Shown: piece after piece, positions 1-5,185 of the stretch
How the letters are laid out: each line of letters opens with the position of its first letter
Numbering within the stretch: position 1 is the stretch's first letter
Assembly: GCA_013002375.1 (NCBI GenBank)
Contig: JABDJW010000260.1
Coordinates: 1-5,241, forward strand
Source: Acidimicrobiales bacterium
Lineage (GTDB): Bacteria; Actinomycetota; Acidimicrobiia; Acidimicrobiales; SHLQ01
DNA length: 5,241 bases
Reading direction: 5' to 3'
Translations under genes and position numbers: made by a program
The notes under the pieces: model-generated
What the model saw: only the letters and a program-made list of their open reading frames with translations
What the model was told of the DNA's origin: nothing
The model's database searches: none

Positions 1-1
1 T

Positions 2-133
2 CCCTGCACCGAGGTGCAGGGCACGGTCGAGTTCCCGTCGTCGACCCAACAGCCGCCCGTCACGGTCGGCGGCGTCACCGAGGTCGCGCCCGTTGCGCAA
101 CCGGTCGCCGGTAATCCGAGCTTCACCGGCTGA
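2..133 (+). CDS. C-terminal end of an unidentified protein (5' end outside the window)
   Basis: An open frame runs in from the left edge and ends at TGA 131-133, giving the last 43 residues of a protein. Nearly every codon ends in G or C, as in the confident genes downstream, which supports this frame as coding. The tail is rich in Pro, Val, Thr and Gly, has one Cys (second visible residue), contains the stretch VTVGGVTEVAPVAQPVAG, and stops at NPSFTG. It has no membrane segment and no visible catalytic motif. The composition looks like a flexible tail or linker, as often found on exported or surface proteins, but the function cannot be named from this piece. A strong hairpin follows 17 nt after the stop, so this gene probably belongs to a transcription unit separate from purA. 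Confidence 0.7.
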   Translation, partial: PCTEVQGTVEFPSSTQQPPVTVGGVTEVAPVAQPVAGNPSFTG

Positions 134-150
134 GTCCTCTCCTCCGATCG

Positions 151-186
151 TCCGCCCCGCCGTCGGCCCGGTCGCGGCGGGGCGGA
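151..186 (+). terminator. Strong GC hairpin, likely transcription terminator of the upstream gene
   Basis: TCCGCCCCGCCG (151-162) is perfectly complementary to CGGCGGGGCGGA (175-186), forming a 12-bp stem with a 12-nt loop. It lies 17 nt after the stop of the upstream gene and before the purA promoter region. Only a poor U-tract follows (GGCATTCC), so it is not a textbook intrinsic terminator. Hairpins with weak U-tracts are common at gene ends in high-GC actinobacteria. A terminator or RNA 3'-end stabiliser is the best reading. Confidence 0.65.
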
Positions 187-202
187 GGCATTCCTGGGCG
201 GG

Positions 203-232
203 TTCGGTGTCGTGGAGTCGGGGCGCTAGAGT
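203..232 (+). promoter_or_regulatory. Candidate purA promoter
   Basis: TAGAGT at 227-232 fits the actinobacterial -10 pattern TAnnnT. A poor -35 match, TTCGGT, lies at 203-208 with an 18-nt spacer. Transcription would start near 238-240, leaving a leader of about 65 nt before the GTG at 306. The position between the upstream hairpin and purA supports a promoter here. The exact element is inferred from consensus only. Confidence 0.4.
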
Positions 233-237
233 CATGC

Positions 238-258
238 CGTAACGGCACCAACGTTACG
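238..258. promoter_or_regulatory. Inverted repeat at the expected purA transcription start
   Basis: CGTAACG (238-244) and CGTTACG (252-258) are perfect reverse complements separated by 7 nt. A second small palindrome, GCCGT-A-ACGGC (236-246), overlaps the left arm. The repeat begins about 6 nt after the candidate -10, where a repressor operator would sit. It could also form a hairpin at the 5' end of the purA mRNA. No regulator can be assigned from the sequence. Confidence 0.35.
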
Positions 259-305
259 AACGCATCAGCGAATCCAGCATCACCGAAACAGGGGAGAGTG
301 GCGCC

Positions 306-1586
306 GTGCCCGCGACCGTCGTGGTCGGAACCCAATGGGGAGACGAAGGCAAGGGGAAGTTCACCGACCTCGTTGCCAAAGAAATGCAGATGGTCGTCCG
401 CTATCAGGGCGGCCACAATGCGGGCCACACCCTGGTGGTCGACGGCGAGAGCTTCAAGCTCCAGCTCACCCCCAGCGGAGTGTTGTACGACCACATCGTG
501 CCGGTGATCGGCAACGGCGTGGTGGTCGACCCCAAGGTGTTGCTGGCCGAGATCGACATGCTCAACAGCCGCGGCATCGACACCAGCCGCTTGGCGTTGT
601 CCGGCAACGCGCACCTCATCTTTCCGTACCACCAGCAGCTCGATGCCCTCCACGAGCGGCACCTCGGCGCGGGCAAGCTCGGTACGACCAAGCGTGGCAT
701 CGGTCCGACCTATGCCGACAAGGCCATGCGGGTCGGCATCCGGGTGCAGGATCTCCTCGATCCCAAGATCTTCCGGGCCAAGCTCGACACCGCGCTGCGG
801 CACACCAACGTCGTGTTGGCCAAGGTGTACAACCGGTTGCCCGTCGACGCCGACGAGATCGCGGCCCAGTACCTCGATGAGTATCTGCCCCGGCTGCAGC
901 CCCACATCAACGATACGGTCGGCCTGATTCACGAAGGCCTTGAAGCGGGCCAAGGGGTGTTGTTCGAAGGGGCGCAGGCCACCTTCCTCGATCTCGATCA
1001 CGGCACCTACCCGTTCGTGACGTCGTCGAATCCAACCGCTGGTGGTGTTTGTCCCGGTGCTGGCGTGGGTCCGAAACACATCGATCGCATCATCGGTATC
1101 ACCAAGGCCTATGTCACCCGGGTCGGCTCCGGCCCCTTCCCGACCGAGTTGTTCGACGAGGTGGGCGACTACCTCGTCGATGTCGGTCACGAGTACGGCA
1201 CCAACACCGGGCGCAAGCGGCGCTGCGGGTGGTTCGATGCCGTCATGGCCCGCTTCGCCGTGCGGGTCAACTCGCTCACCGAAATCGCGATCACCAAACT
1301 CGATGTGCTCGATCAGCTCGAAACGGTGAAGGTGTGCGTCGGGTATGACCACAACGGCGAGCATCTGAAGCACCTGCCGTATCACCAGTCGGTGCTGCAC
1401 GCGGTCACACCGATCTACGAGGAACTGCCCGGCTGGAAGGCCGACATCAGCGGTGTCGAGGAGCGGCACGACCTGCCGCGAGAAGCCGAGAACTACCTGG
1501 CCTTTCTCGAAGAGCAGATCGGCTGTCCGATCCACATGGTCGGGGTCGGCCCGGGTCGTCGCCAGTTCCTGCACTTCGCGGCCTAG
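306..1586 (+). CDS. purA: Adenylosuccinate synthetase
   Basis: PurA joins IMP and aspartate, using GTP, to make adenylosuccinate, the first committed step from IMP to AMP in the cytoplasm. The 426-residue protein is near the usual length (about 430) and complete. Visible family motifs, in order: QWGDEGKGK at 10-18 with catalytic Asp13; GGHNAGHT at 35-42 with catalytic His41; GTTKRGIGPTY at 126-136; the FVTSSNPTAGG segment at 237-247; GSGPFPTE at 274-281; GRKRRCGW at 302-309, the IMP/aspartate-binding Arg region (Arg303, Arg305); and TKLDVLD at 330-336, the guanine-recognition motif. The start is GTG at 306, with GGGGAG at 291-296 placed 9 nt upstream; the Met-Pro-Ala-Thr-Val-Val-Val-Gly N-terminus is typical of the family. 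It is the first gene after a promoter region, and purD follows after 19 nt, so the two are probably cotranscribed. No key residue is missing. Confidence 0.98.
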   Translation: MPATVVVGTQWGDEGKGKFTDLVAKEMQMVVRYQGGHNAGHTLVVDGESFKLQLTPSGVLYDHIVPVIGNGVVVDPKVLLAEIDMLNSRGIDTSRLALSGNAHLIFPYHQQLDALHERHLGAGKLGTTKRGIGPTYADKAMRVGIRVQDLLDPKIFRAKLDTALRHTNVVLAKVYNRLPVDADEIAAQYLDEYLPRLQPHINDTVGLIHEGLEAGQGVLFEGAQATFLDLDHGTYPFVTSSNPTAGGVCPGAGVGPKHIDRIIGITKAYVTRVGSGPFPTELFDEVGDYLVDVGHEYGTNTGRKRRCGWFDAVMARFAVRVNSLTEIAITKLDVLDQLETVKVCVGYDHNGEHLKHLPYHQSVLHAVTPIYEELPGWKADISGVEERHDLPREAENYLAFLEEQIGCPIHMVGVGPGRRQFLHFAA

Positions 1587-1593
1587 GCACAGG

Positions 1594-1598
1594 GGAGG
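1594..1598 (+). promoter_or_regulatory. purD ribosome binding site (decides the start)
   Basis: GGAGG, within the purine tract AGGGGAGGGG (1591-1600), stands 7 nt before ATG 1606 in the 19-nt purA-purD gap. It rules out the in-frame upstream start inside purA. Confidence 0.8.
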
Positions 1599-1605
1599 GG
1601 CATCG

Positions 1606-2835
1606 ATGCGGGTTTGTGTTGTCGGTTCGGGCGGTCGAGAGCATGCGCTCGCCGTGGTCCTGGGCCGCACCGCGGAGGTCGTCGTCACGCCGGGTAACCC
1701 GGGGATCCCCGGTTCGGTGAGCACCCCACCCGAGGAAATCGACGCGGACCTGTTCGTGATCGGCCCGGAGCAACCGTTGGTCGACGGTTTGGCCGATCGG
1801 CTCCGGGAGCGAGGCGCGTTGGTCTACGGGCCGGGCGCGGACGGCGCCCAGCTCGAGGGCTCGAAGGCGTGGATGAAGCAGATCCTGGTCGAAGCCGGCG
1901 TGGCGACCGCGGCCCACGGTTCGTTCTCCGAGGTCGAACCGGCGCTGGCCTTCCTCGACACGATGCACGATCTGTTCGTGGTGAAGACCGATGGCCTGGC
2001 CGCGGGCAAGGGCGTCGTCGTCACCGAGTTGCGGGCCGAAGCCGAAGACGCCGTTCGCTCGTACCTGTCGGGCGAGGCGTTCGGCGACGCCGGGCGCACC
2101 TTGGTGATCGAGGAAGGGCTGACCGGGCCCGAACTCTCGGTGTTCGCGATCTGCGACGGAACGCGGGCGGTGCCGATGTCGCCGGCGACCGACTTCAAGC
2201 GGGTGGCCGACGGCGATCTCGGTCCCAATACCGGTGGCATGGGAGCGTATTCACCCGTGGACATCGCGACACCGGCCATCGTCGACCAGCTGATGGCCGA
2301 CGCGGTCGAGCCGACCCTGGCCGCGTTGACCAAACGGGGCATCGATTACCGCGGCACGCTGTACGCGGGGCTGATGTTCACCCCGTCCGGGCCGAAGATG
2401 CTCGAGTACAACGTTCGGTTCGGCGATCCCGAAACCCAGGTCGTGCTGCCCCGACTCGAATCCGATCTCGCCGCGCTCTTGGCCGATGCCGCCGCCGGCT
2501 CGTTGGGGCCCGGTCCCACCTTTTCGACCGATGCCACCACCACCGTGGTTTGTGCGTCGGAGAACTATCCGAAATCACCTCGCACCGGCGACGTCATCGA
2601 GGGCATTGACGCGGCGCGAGCGCTCGACGGCGTCGACGTCTTCTGTGCCGGTGTCGGCGCCGGCCCCTCGGGCGAGCTCATCACTGCGGGCGGGCGGGTA
2701 CTGAACGTCGTCGGACGGGGTCCGAACCTGGCCGAAGCCCGCCGGCGGGCCTACGCCGGCGTGGCCGAGATCTCCTGGTCGGGTATGCACTACCGGACCG
2801 ACATCGCCCTGGAGGCGAGCCAACGCTCGGGGTGA
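1606..2835 (+). CDS. purD: Phosphoribosylamine-glycine ligase (GAR synthetase)
   Basis: PurD ligates glycine to 5-phosphoribosylamine with ATP, giving GAR, the second step of de novo purine synthesis. The protein has 409 residues. The N-terminal domain carries GSGGREHAL (7-15) and GPEQPLVDGL (53-62). The ATP-grasp domain begins near residue 98 with KTDGLAAGKGV (127-137), DFKR (196-199), GPNTGGMGAYSP (206-217) and the GARS signature RFGDPETQ (271-278). The C-terminal domain contains ASENYP (317-322) and GGRVLNVVG (362-370). I chose ATG 1606 because GGAGG (1594-1598) lies 7 nt upstream and the protein then opens with the canonical dinucleotide-like MRVCVVGSGG; the same frame extends upstream to 1453 but inside purA. 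The protein is somewhat shorter than the usual 420-430 residues because the segment between PGNPG (29-33) and DLFVIGPE (48-55) is abbreviated. The adjacent catalytic and nucleotide motifs are intact, so it should be active. Confidence 0.97.
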   Translation: MRVCVVGSGGREHALAVVLGRTAEVVVTPGNPGIPGSVSTPPEEIDADLFVIGPEQPLVDGLADRLRERGALVYGPGADGAQLEGSKAWMKQILVEAGVATAAHGSFSEVEPALAFLDTMHDLFVVKTDGLAAGKGVVVTELRAEAEDAVRSYLSGEAFGDAGRTLVIEEGLTGPELSVFAICDGTRAVPMSPATDFKRVADGDLGPNTGGMGAYSPVDIATPAIVDQLMADAVEPTLAALTKRGIDYRGTLYAGLMFTPSGPKMLEYNVRFGDPETQVVLPRLESDLAALLADAAAGSLGPGPTFSTDATTTVVCASENYPKSPRTGDVIEGIDAARALDGVDVFCAGVGAGPSGELITAGGRVLNVVGRGPNLAEARRRAYAGVAEISWSGMHYRTDIALEASQRSG

Positions 2836-2867
2836 CCGAGCCCAAACCCGCTCGGCTCGGCCGAGCC
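2825..2867 (+). other. Alternative hairpins across the purD stop and purD-purE gap
   Basis: Copies of GCTCGG occur at 2825-2830, 2850-2855 and 2855-2860. The complementary CCGAGC occurs at 2836-2841 and 2861-2866. These allow mutually exclusive stems: 2825-2830 with 2836-2841 (6 bp, loop GGTGA holding the purD stop codon); CCGAGCC 2836-2842 with GGCTCGG 2854-2860 (7 bp, 11-nt loop); or the perfect 14-bp palindrome 2854-2867. The last has no unpaired loop, so as RNA its stem would be shorter. No U-tract follows; the purE ribosome site begins 3 nt after the last arm. An RNA-processing, attenuation or partial-termination element is possible, but no function is shown. Confidence 0.4.
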
Positions 2868-2881
2868 AAGAAAGGAACCAC

Positions 2882-3331
2882 ATGAAAGTCGGCGTGCTGA
2901 TGGGATCAGCCAACGATGGCGACAAGATGGCCAAGGCGGCCGAGACGCTCGAGAAATTCGGCCTCGAAGCCGATGTCCGGGTGATGTCGGCCCACCGAAC
3001 GCCGGCCCAGGTCATCGAACTTGTGTCGTCGGCTCGCGAGAACGGCTACGTCGCTTTCATCTGCGGCGCCGGTATGGCTGCGCATCTGGCCGGAGCGGTC
3101 GCCGCGCACACCACCCTGCCGGTCGTGGGCGTGCCGCTCTCGGGCGGAGCCCTGAACGGTACGGACGCGCTCTACGCCACCGTGCAGATGCCCAAGGGCA
3201 TTCCGGTGGCCACGGTCGCGATCGATGGCTCGATGAACGCCGCGCTGCTGGTCGTGCAGATGTTGGCGATCAACGATGCCGACCTGGCCCAGAAGCTGGC
3301 CGATCACCGGGTTGAGATGGCGGGCGGCTGA
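2882..3331 (+). CDS. purE: 5-(carboxyamino)imidazole ribonucleotide mutase (PurE, class I type)
   Basis: PurE converts N5-CAIR to CAIR, step six of purine synthesis; in most bacteria PurK makes its substrate. At 149 residues it is slightly shorter than E. coli PurE (169) but of normal bacterial length. The nucleotide-binding start MGSANDGDKM (7-16), SAHRTP (36-41) with the catalytic-type His38, GAGMAAHLAG (62-71) and VQMPKGIPVATVAI (101-114) follow the family order. Ser9, Asp12, Ser36, His38 and Arg39 correspond, by alignment from memory, to the E. coli active-site Ser16, Asp19, Ser43, His45 and Arg46. Asn11 replaces the usual Ser of GSxSD. The start ATG 2882 is supported by AGAAAGGA (2869-2876), a long anti-Shine-Dalgarno match 5 nt upstream. 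It lies 46 nt after purD. No purK is adjacent, so the partner enzyme must be encoded elsewhere, or this enzyme might act directly on AIR; the first is more likely. Confidence 0.95.
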   Translation: MKVGVLMGSANDGDKMAKAAETLEKFGLEADVRVMSAHRTPAQVIELVSSARENGYVAFICGAGMAAHLAGAVAAHTTLPVVGVPLSGGALNGTDALYATVQMPKGIPVATVAIDGSMNAALLVVQMLAINDADLAQKLADHRVEMAGG

Positions 3332-3343
3332 TGGCCCGAGGCG

Positions 3344-3637
3344 CTAGGCGACCGATTCGTCGGATACGGACTGGGGGCCATCGCCCTTCAGTCGTGCTGC
3401 CTCGCGCTGCTTGTGCAGCTTGTACCGCTGCCGGCGCTTCACGATGTTCATGCGCTTGCGGGTGCGGGGGTCGCGATGAAAGCCGAGCTTGCGGTTGGCG
3501 CAGCCAACGCACACCGGCTTCTTGTCCTTCCCCCGTGGATAGGCCAAGCACTCGACGCAGTATTCGTACCCGCACTGGGGGCAGACACCACGTGAGGGCT
3601 GGAATCCATGTTGTTCACAACGGCCACTCAGTTCCAT
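3344..3637 (-). CDS. Small Cys-rich B-box/zinc-ribbon-like protein, function unknown
   Basis: A 97-residue minus-strand protein of unknown function, opposite in direction to the purine genes. The first half has four metal-ligand pairs: C7-x2-H10, C19-x2-C22, C27-x2-C30 and C43-x2-C46. The spacing of the first three (CxxH-x8-CxxC-x4-CxxC) resembles a B-box zinc finger, with CxxC in place of the final His pair, so two zinc ions could be bound. Residues from about 49 to 84 are strongly basic (RKRMNIVKRRQRYKLHKQR), which suggests binding to nucleic acid or an acidic surface; the last dozen residues are Ser-rich and acidic. There is no signal peptide or membrane segment. I place the start at ATG 3637: GGAGG (minus strand, 3647-3643) lies 5 nt upstream, whereas the in-frame GTG at 3643 overlaps that site. 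The regular Cys pattern makes this the real gene rather than the 136-residue frame on the other strand. The zinc and nucleic-acid roles are inference. Confidence 0.8.
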   Translation of the reverse strand: MELSGRCEQHGFQPSRGVCPQCGYEYCVECLAYPRGKDKKPVCVGCANRKLGFHRDPRTRKRMNIVKRRQRYKLHKQREAARLKGDGPQSVSDESVA

Positions 3638-3642
3638 CTTCA

Positions 3643-3647
3643 CCTCC
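3643..3647 (-). promoter_or_regulatory. Ribosome binding site of the zinc-binding protein gene (decides the start)
   Basis: On the minus strand GGAGG spans 3647 to 3643, followed by TGAAG and then ATG at 3637. The 5-nt spacing is ideal for ATG 3637. The upstream GTG (3643-3641) shares a base with the site and is therefore an unlikely start. Confidence 0.7.
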
Positions 3648-3678
3648 CGAAGAGCCTCGTCCTGTCTTGGGCCCTGTG

Positions 3679-3713
3679 TTGACTATCGTCCGTGATGGGT
3701 CGGTTCTTAAGGT
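3679..3713 (+). promoter_or_regulatory. Candidate purB promoter
   Basis: TTGACT (3679-3684) is a 5-of-6 match to the -35 consensus. Possible -10 elements are TTCTTA (3704-3709, 19-nt spacer) and TAAGGT (3708-3713), which fits the actinobacterial TAnnnT pattern but would be 23 nt from TTGACT and so would work largely without it. Either places the start near 3716-3720, with a leader of about 25 nt. Because an opposite-strand gene separates purE from purB, a separate purBC promoter here is plausible, but the exact hexamers are uncertain. Confidence 0.35.
3682..3710 (-). promoter_or_regulatory. Candidate promoter of the zinc-binding protein gene
   Basis: Reading the minus strand, TTAAGA (3710-3705) matches TTGACA at 4 of 6 positions. 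It is followed after 18 nt by GATAGT (3687-3682), which matches TATAAT at 4 of 6. Transcription would begin near 3675, about 38 nt before ATG 3637. It overlaps the candidate purB promoter on the other strand. Confidence 0.4.
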
Positions 3714-3743
3714 GAATCGAACAACTTCGGAGCCCGTCTGATC

Positions 3744-5165
3744 ATGTCGCTACCCAATATCCTGGCCGACCGCTATGCCAGCGCTCAGATGATCGACATC
3801 TGGTCGCCGCAGCGCAAGATCGTCCTCGAGCGCGAGCTCTGGTTGGCTGTTCTGCGGGCCCAGGCCGATCTGGGCATCGACGTGCCCGCGACGGTGATCG
3901 CCGACTACGAAGCGGTCGTCGACCAGGTCGACCTGGCATCGATCCGTCAGCGCGAGGTTGTCACCCAACACGACGTCAAAGCCCGGATCGAGGAGTTCTG
4001 TGCGCTGGCCGGGCACGAGCACATCCACAAGGGCATGACCTCTCGTGATCTCACCGAGAACGTCGAACTTCTCCAGCTGCGCCGCGGCCTCGAACTCCTG
4101 CGCAGCCGGATGGTCACCGCGTTGGCCCAACTGAGTCGCCTGGCCTCCGAGTATGGTGCCCGACCGGTCGCCGGTCGGTCCCACAATGTCGCGGCCCAGG
4201 TCACCACGATGGGCAAGCGCTTCGCCTCGGCTGGTGAAGAGCTCCTCGTCGCCTTCGACCACCTCGGATCCGTGCTCGACCGGTTGCCGCTCCGGGGCAT
4301 CAAGGGTCCGGTCGGCACCCAGCAGGATCAGCTCGACCTGTTCGGCGGCGACCAGGTGAAGGTCGACGCGTTCGAGCGGGCGATTGCCGAGCACCTCGGC
4401 TTTGGCCGAACGCTCGATTCGGTCGGGCAGGTGTACCCGCGCTCGGTCGATCTCGAAGTGGTTGCCGCCGTCGTGCAGGCGGCAGCCGGGCCGTCGAGCT
4501 TGGCCAAGACCGTGCGGCTCATGGTCGGGCAGGAGCTGGCCACGGAGGGGTTCAAGGAAGGCCAAGTGGGTTCCTCGGCGATGCCGCACAAGATGAACAC
4601 CAAGAACTCCGAGCGCATCAACGGGCTGTACACCGTGCTCACCGGGTACCTGACGATGGCGCACGGCATCGCCGGCGATCAGTGGAACGAGGGCGATGTC
4701 AGCTGTTCGGTGGTGCGACGGGTCATGTTGCCCGACACCTTCTTGGCCATCGACGGCTTGTACCAGACGCTGTTCGCGGTACTCGACGGGTTCGGGGCCT
4801 ACCCGGCGGTGATCGACCGCGAGCTCGAGCGGTTCCTGCCGTTCCTGGCCACCACGAAGGTGCTGGTTGCTGCGGTGAAGGCCGGCGTCGGGCGTGAGGT
4901 CGCGCACGAGGCCATCAAGGAACACGCCGTGGCCGTGGCTTTGGAGATGCGCGAGGCCGGCCTGGTCGACAATGATCTGTTCGCTCGCCTGGCCAAAGAC
5001 GATCGGCTGCCGCTCACCGAGGCCGAACTCATCGACGCGGTCGGGGACCCGCTCGACTTGGCCGGTATGGCCGAGGACCAGGTGGCCGCATTCGTGCAGC
5101 GCGTCGAGGCGCTGATCGAGCAGTACCCGGACGCGGCGGCCTACGATCCTGAGCCAGTGCTGTAA
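3744..5165 (+). CDS. purB: Adenylosuccinate lyase
   Basis: PurB removes fumarate from SAICAR to give AICAR and from adenylosuccinate to give AMP, so it acts twice in the pathway and directly after PurA. It belongs to the fumarase/aspartase superfamily and works as a tetramer. The 473 residues are complete and match the mycobacterial type (about 472). Motifs: N-terminal PNILADRYAS (4-13); HDVKARIEEF (76-85); HKGMTSRDLTENV (95-107); GRSHNVAAQVTTMGKRF (144-160) with the general-acid/base-type His147; GIKGPVGT (185-192); the superfamily signature GSSAMPHKMNTKNSER (276-291) with the catalytic Ser loop; and QWNEGDVSCSVVRR (313-326). Start ATG 3744 fits the family N-terminus, though the only Shine-Dalgarno candidate, GGAG at 3729-3732, is rather far away (11 nt). 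purC follows after 20 nt, so purB and purC are very likely cotranscribed. Confidence 0.98.
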   Translation: MSLPNILADRYASAQMIDIWSPQRKIVLERELWLAVLRAQADLGIDVPATVIADYEAVVDQVDLASIRQREVVTQHDVKARIEEFCALAGHEHIHKGMTSRDLTENVELLQLRRGLELLRSRMVTALAQLSRLASEYGARPVAGRSHNVAAQVTTMGKRFASAGEELLVAFDHLGSVLDRLPLRGIKGPVGTQQDQLDLFGGDQVKVDAFERAIAEHLGFGRTLDSVGQVYPRSVDLEVVAAVVQAAAGPSSLAKTVRLMVGQELATEGFKEGQVGSSAMPHKMNTKNSERINGLYTVLTGYLTMAHGIAGDQWNEGDVSCSVVRRVMLPDTFLAIDGLYQTLFAVLDGFGAYPAVIDRELERFLPFLATTKVLVAAVKAGVGREVAHEAIKEHAVAVALEMREAGLVDNDLFARLAKDDRLPLTEAELIDAVGDPLDLAGMAEDQVAAFVQRVEALIEQYPDAAAYDPEPVL

Positions 5166-5175
5166 AAGACCACAT

Positions 5176-5180
5176 GGAGA
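5176..5180 (+). promoter_or_regulatory. purC ribosome binding site (decides the start)
   Basis: GGAGA lies 5 nt before ATG 5186. An in-frame ATG at 5174 overlaps this site and has only a weak purine run (AAAAGA) upstream, so 5186 is preferred. Confidence 0.6.
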
Positions 5181-5185
5181 ACCTC

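Noticed and set aside
187..305. A purine-type riboswitch in the purA leader
   Set aside because: The expected leader is only about 65 nt, and I see no three-way-junction purine aptamer architecture in it.
1453..1605. Upstream extension of purD into purA
   Set aside because: The extra 51 residues do not resemble PurD, and ATG 1606 has a strong GGAGG site and gives the canonical N-terminus.
123..1724. A 533-codon open frame on the minus strand opposite purA
   Set aside because: It mirrors the strongly conserved purA gene, has no recognisable domain, and is the usual antisense by-product of high third-position GC.
3352..3363. CCGA-TTCG-TCGG mini-hairpin near the purE end, considered as a terminator
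   Set aside because: The stem is only 4 bp with an A-U closing pair and no U-tract; it is also within the coding region of the opposite-strand gene.
3331..3741. A 136-codon plus-strand frame whose ATG overlaps the purE stop (TGATG), tempting as a translationally coupled gene
   Set aside because: It lies opposite the Cys-patterned minus-strand gene, has a low-complexity Arg/Ser/Pro composition, and shows no ribosome site; only one strand is likely coding here.
3923..3936. Perfect 14-bp palindrome CCAGGTCGACCTGG inside purB
   Set aside because: It is within conserved coding sequence, and about one such palindrome is expected by chance in 5 kb at this GC content.
4160..4178. Inverted repeat CCGACCGG-TCG-CCGGTCGG inside purB
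   Set aside because: It encodes the segment leading to the conserved GRSHN motif; its GC-rich composition makes chance pairing likely.
3750..4925. A 391-codon open frame on the minus strand opposite purB
   Set aside because: No family motif; it is the antisense shadow of purB, whose motifs are unambiguous.
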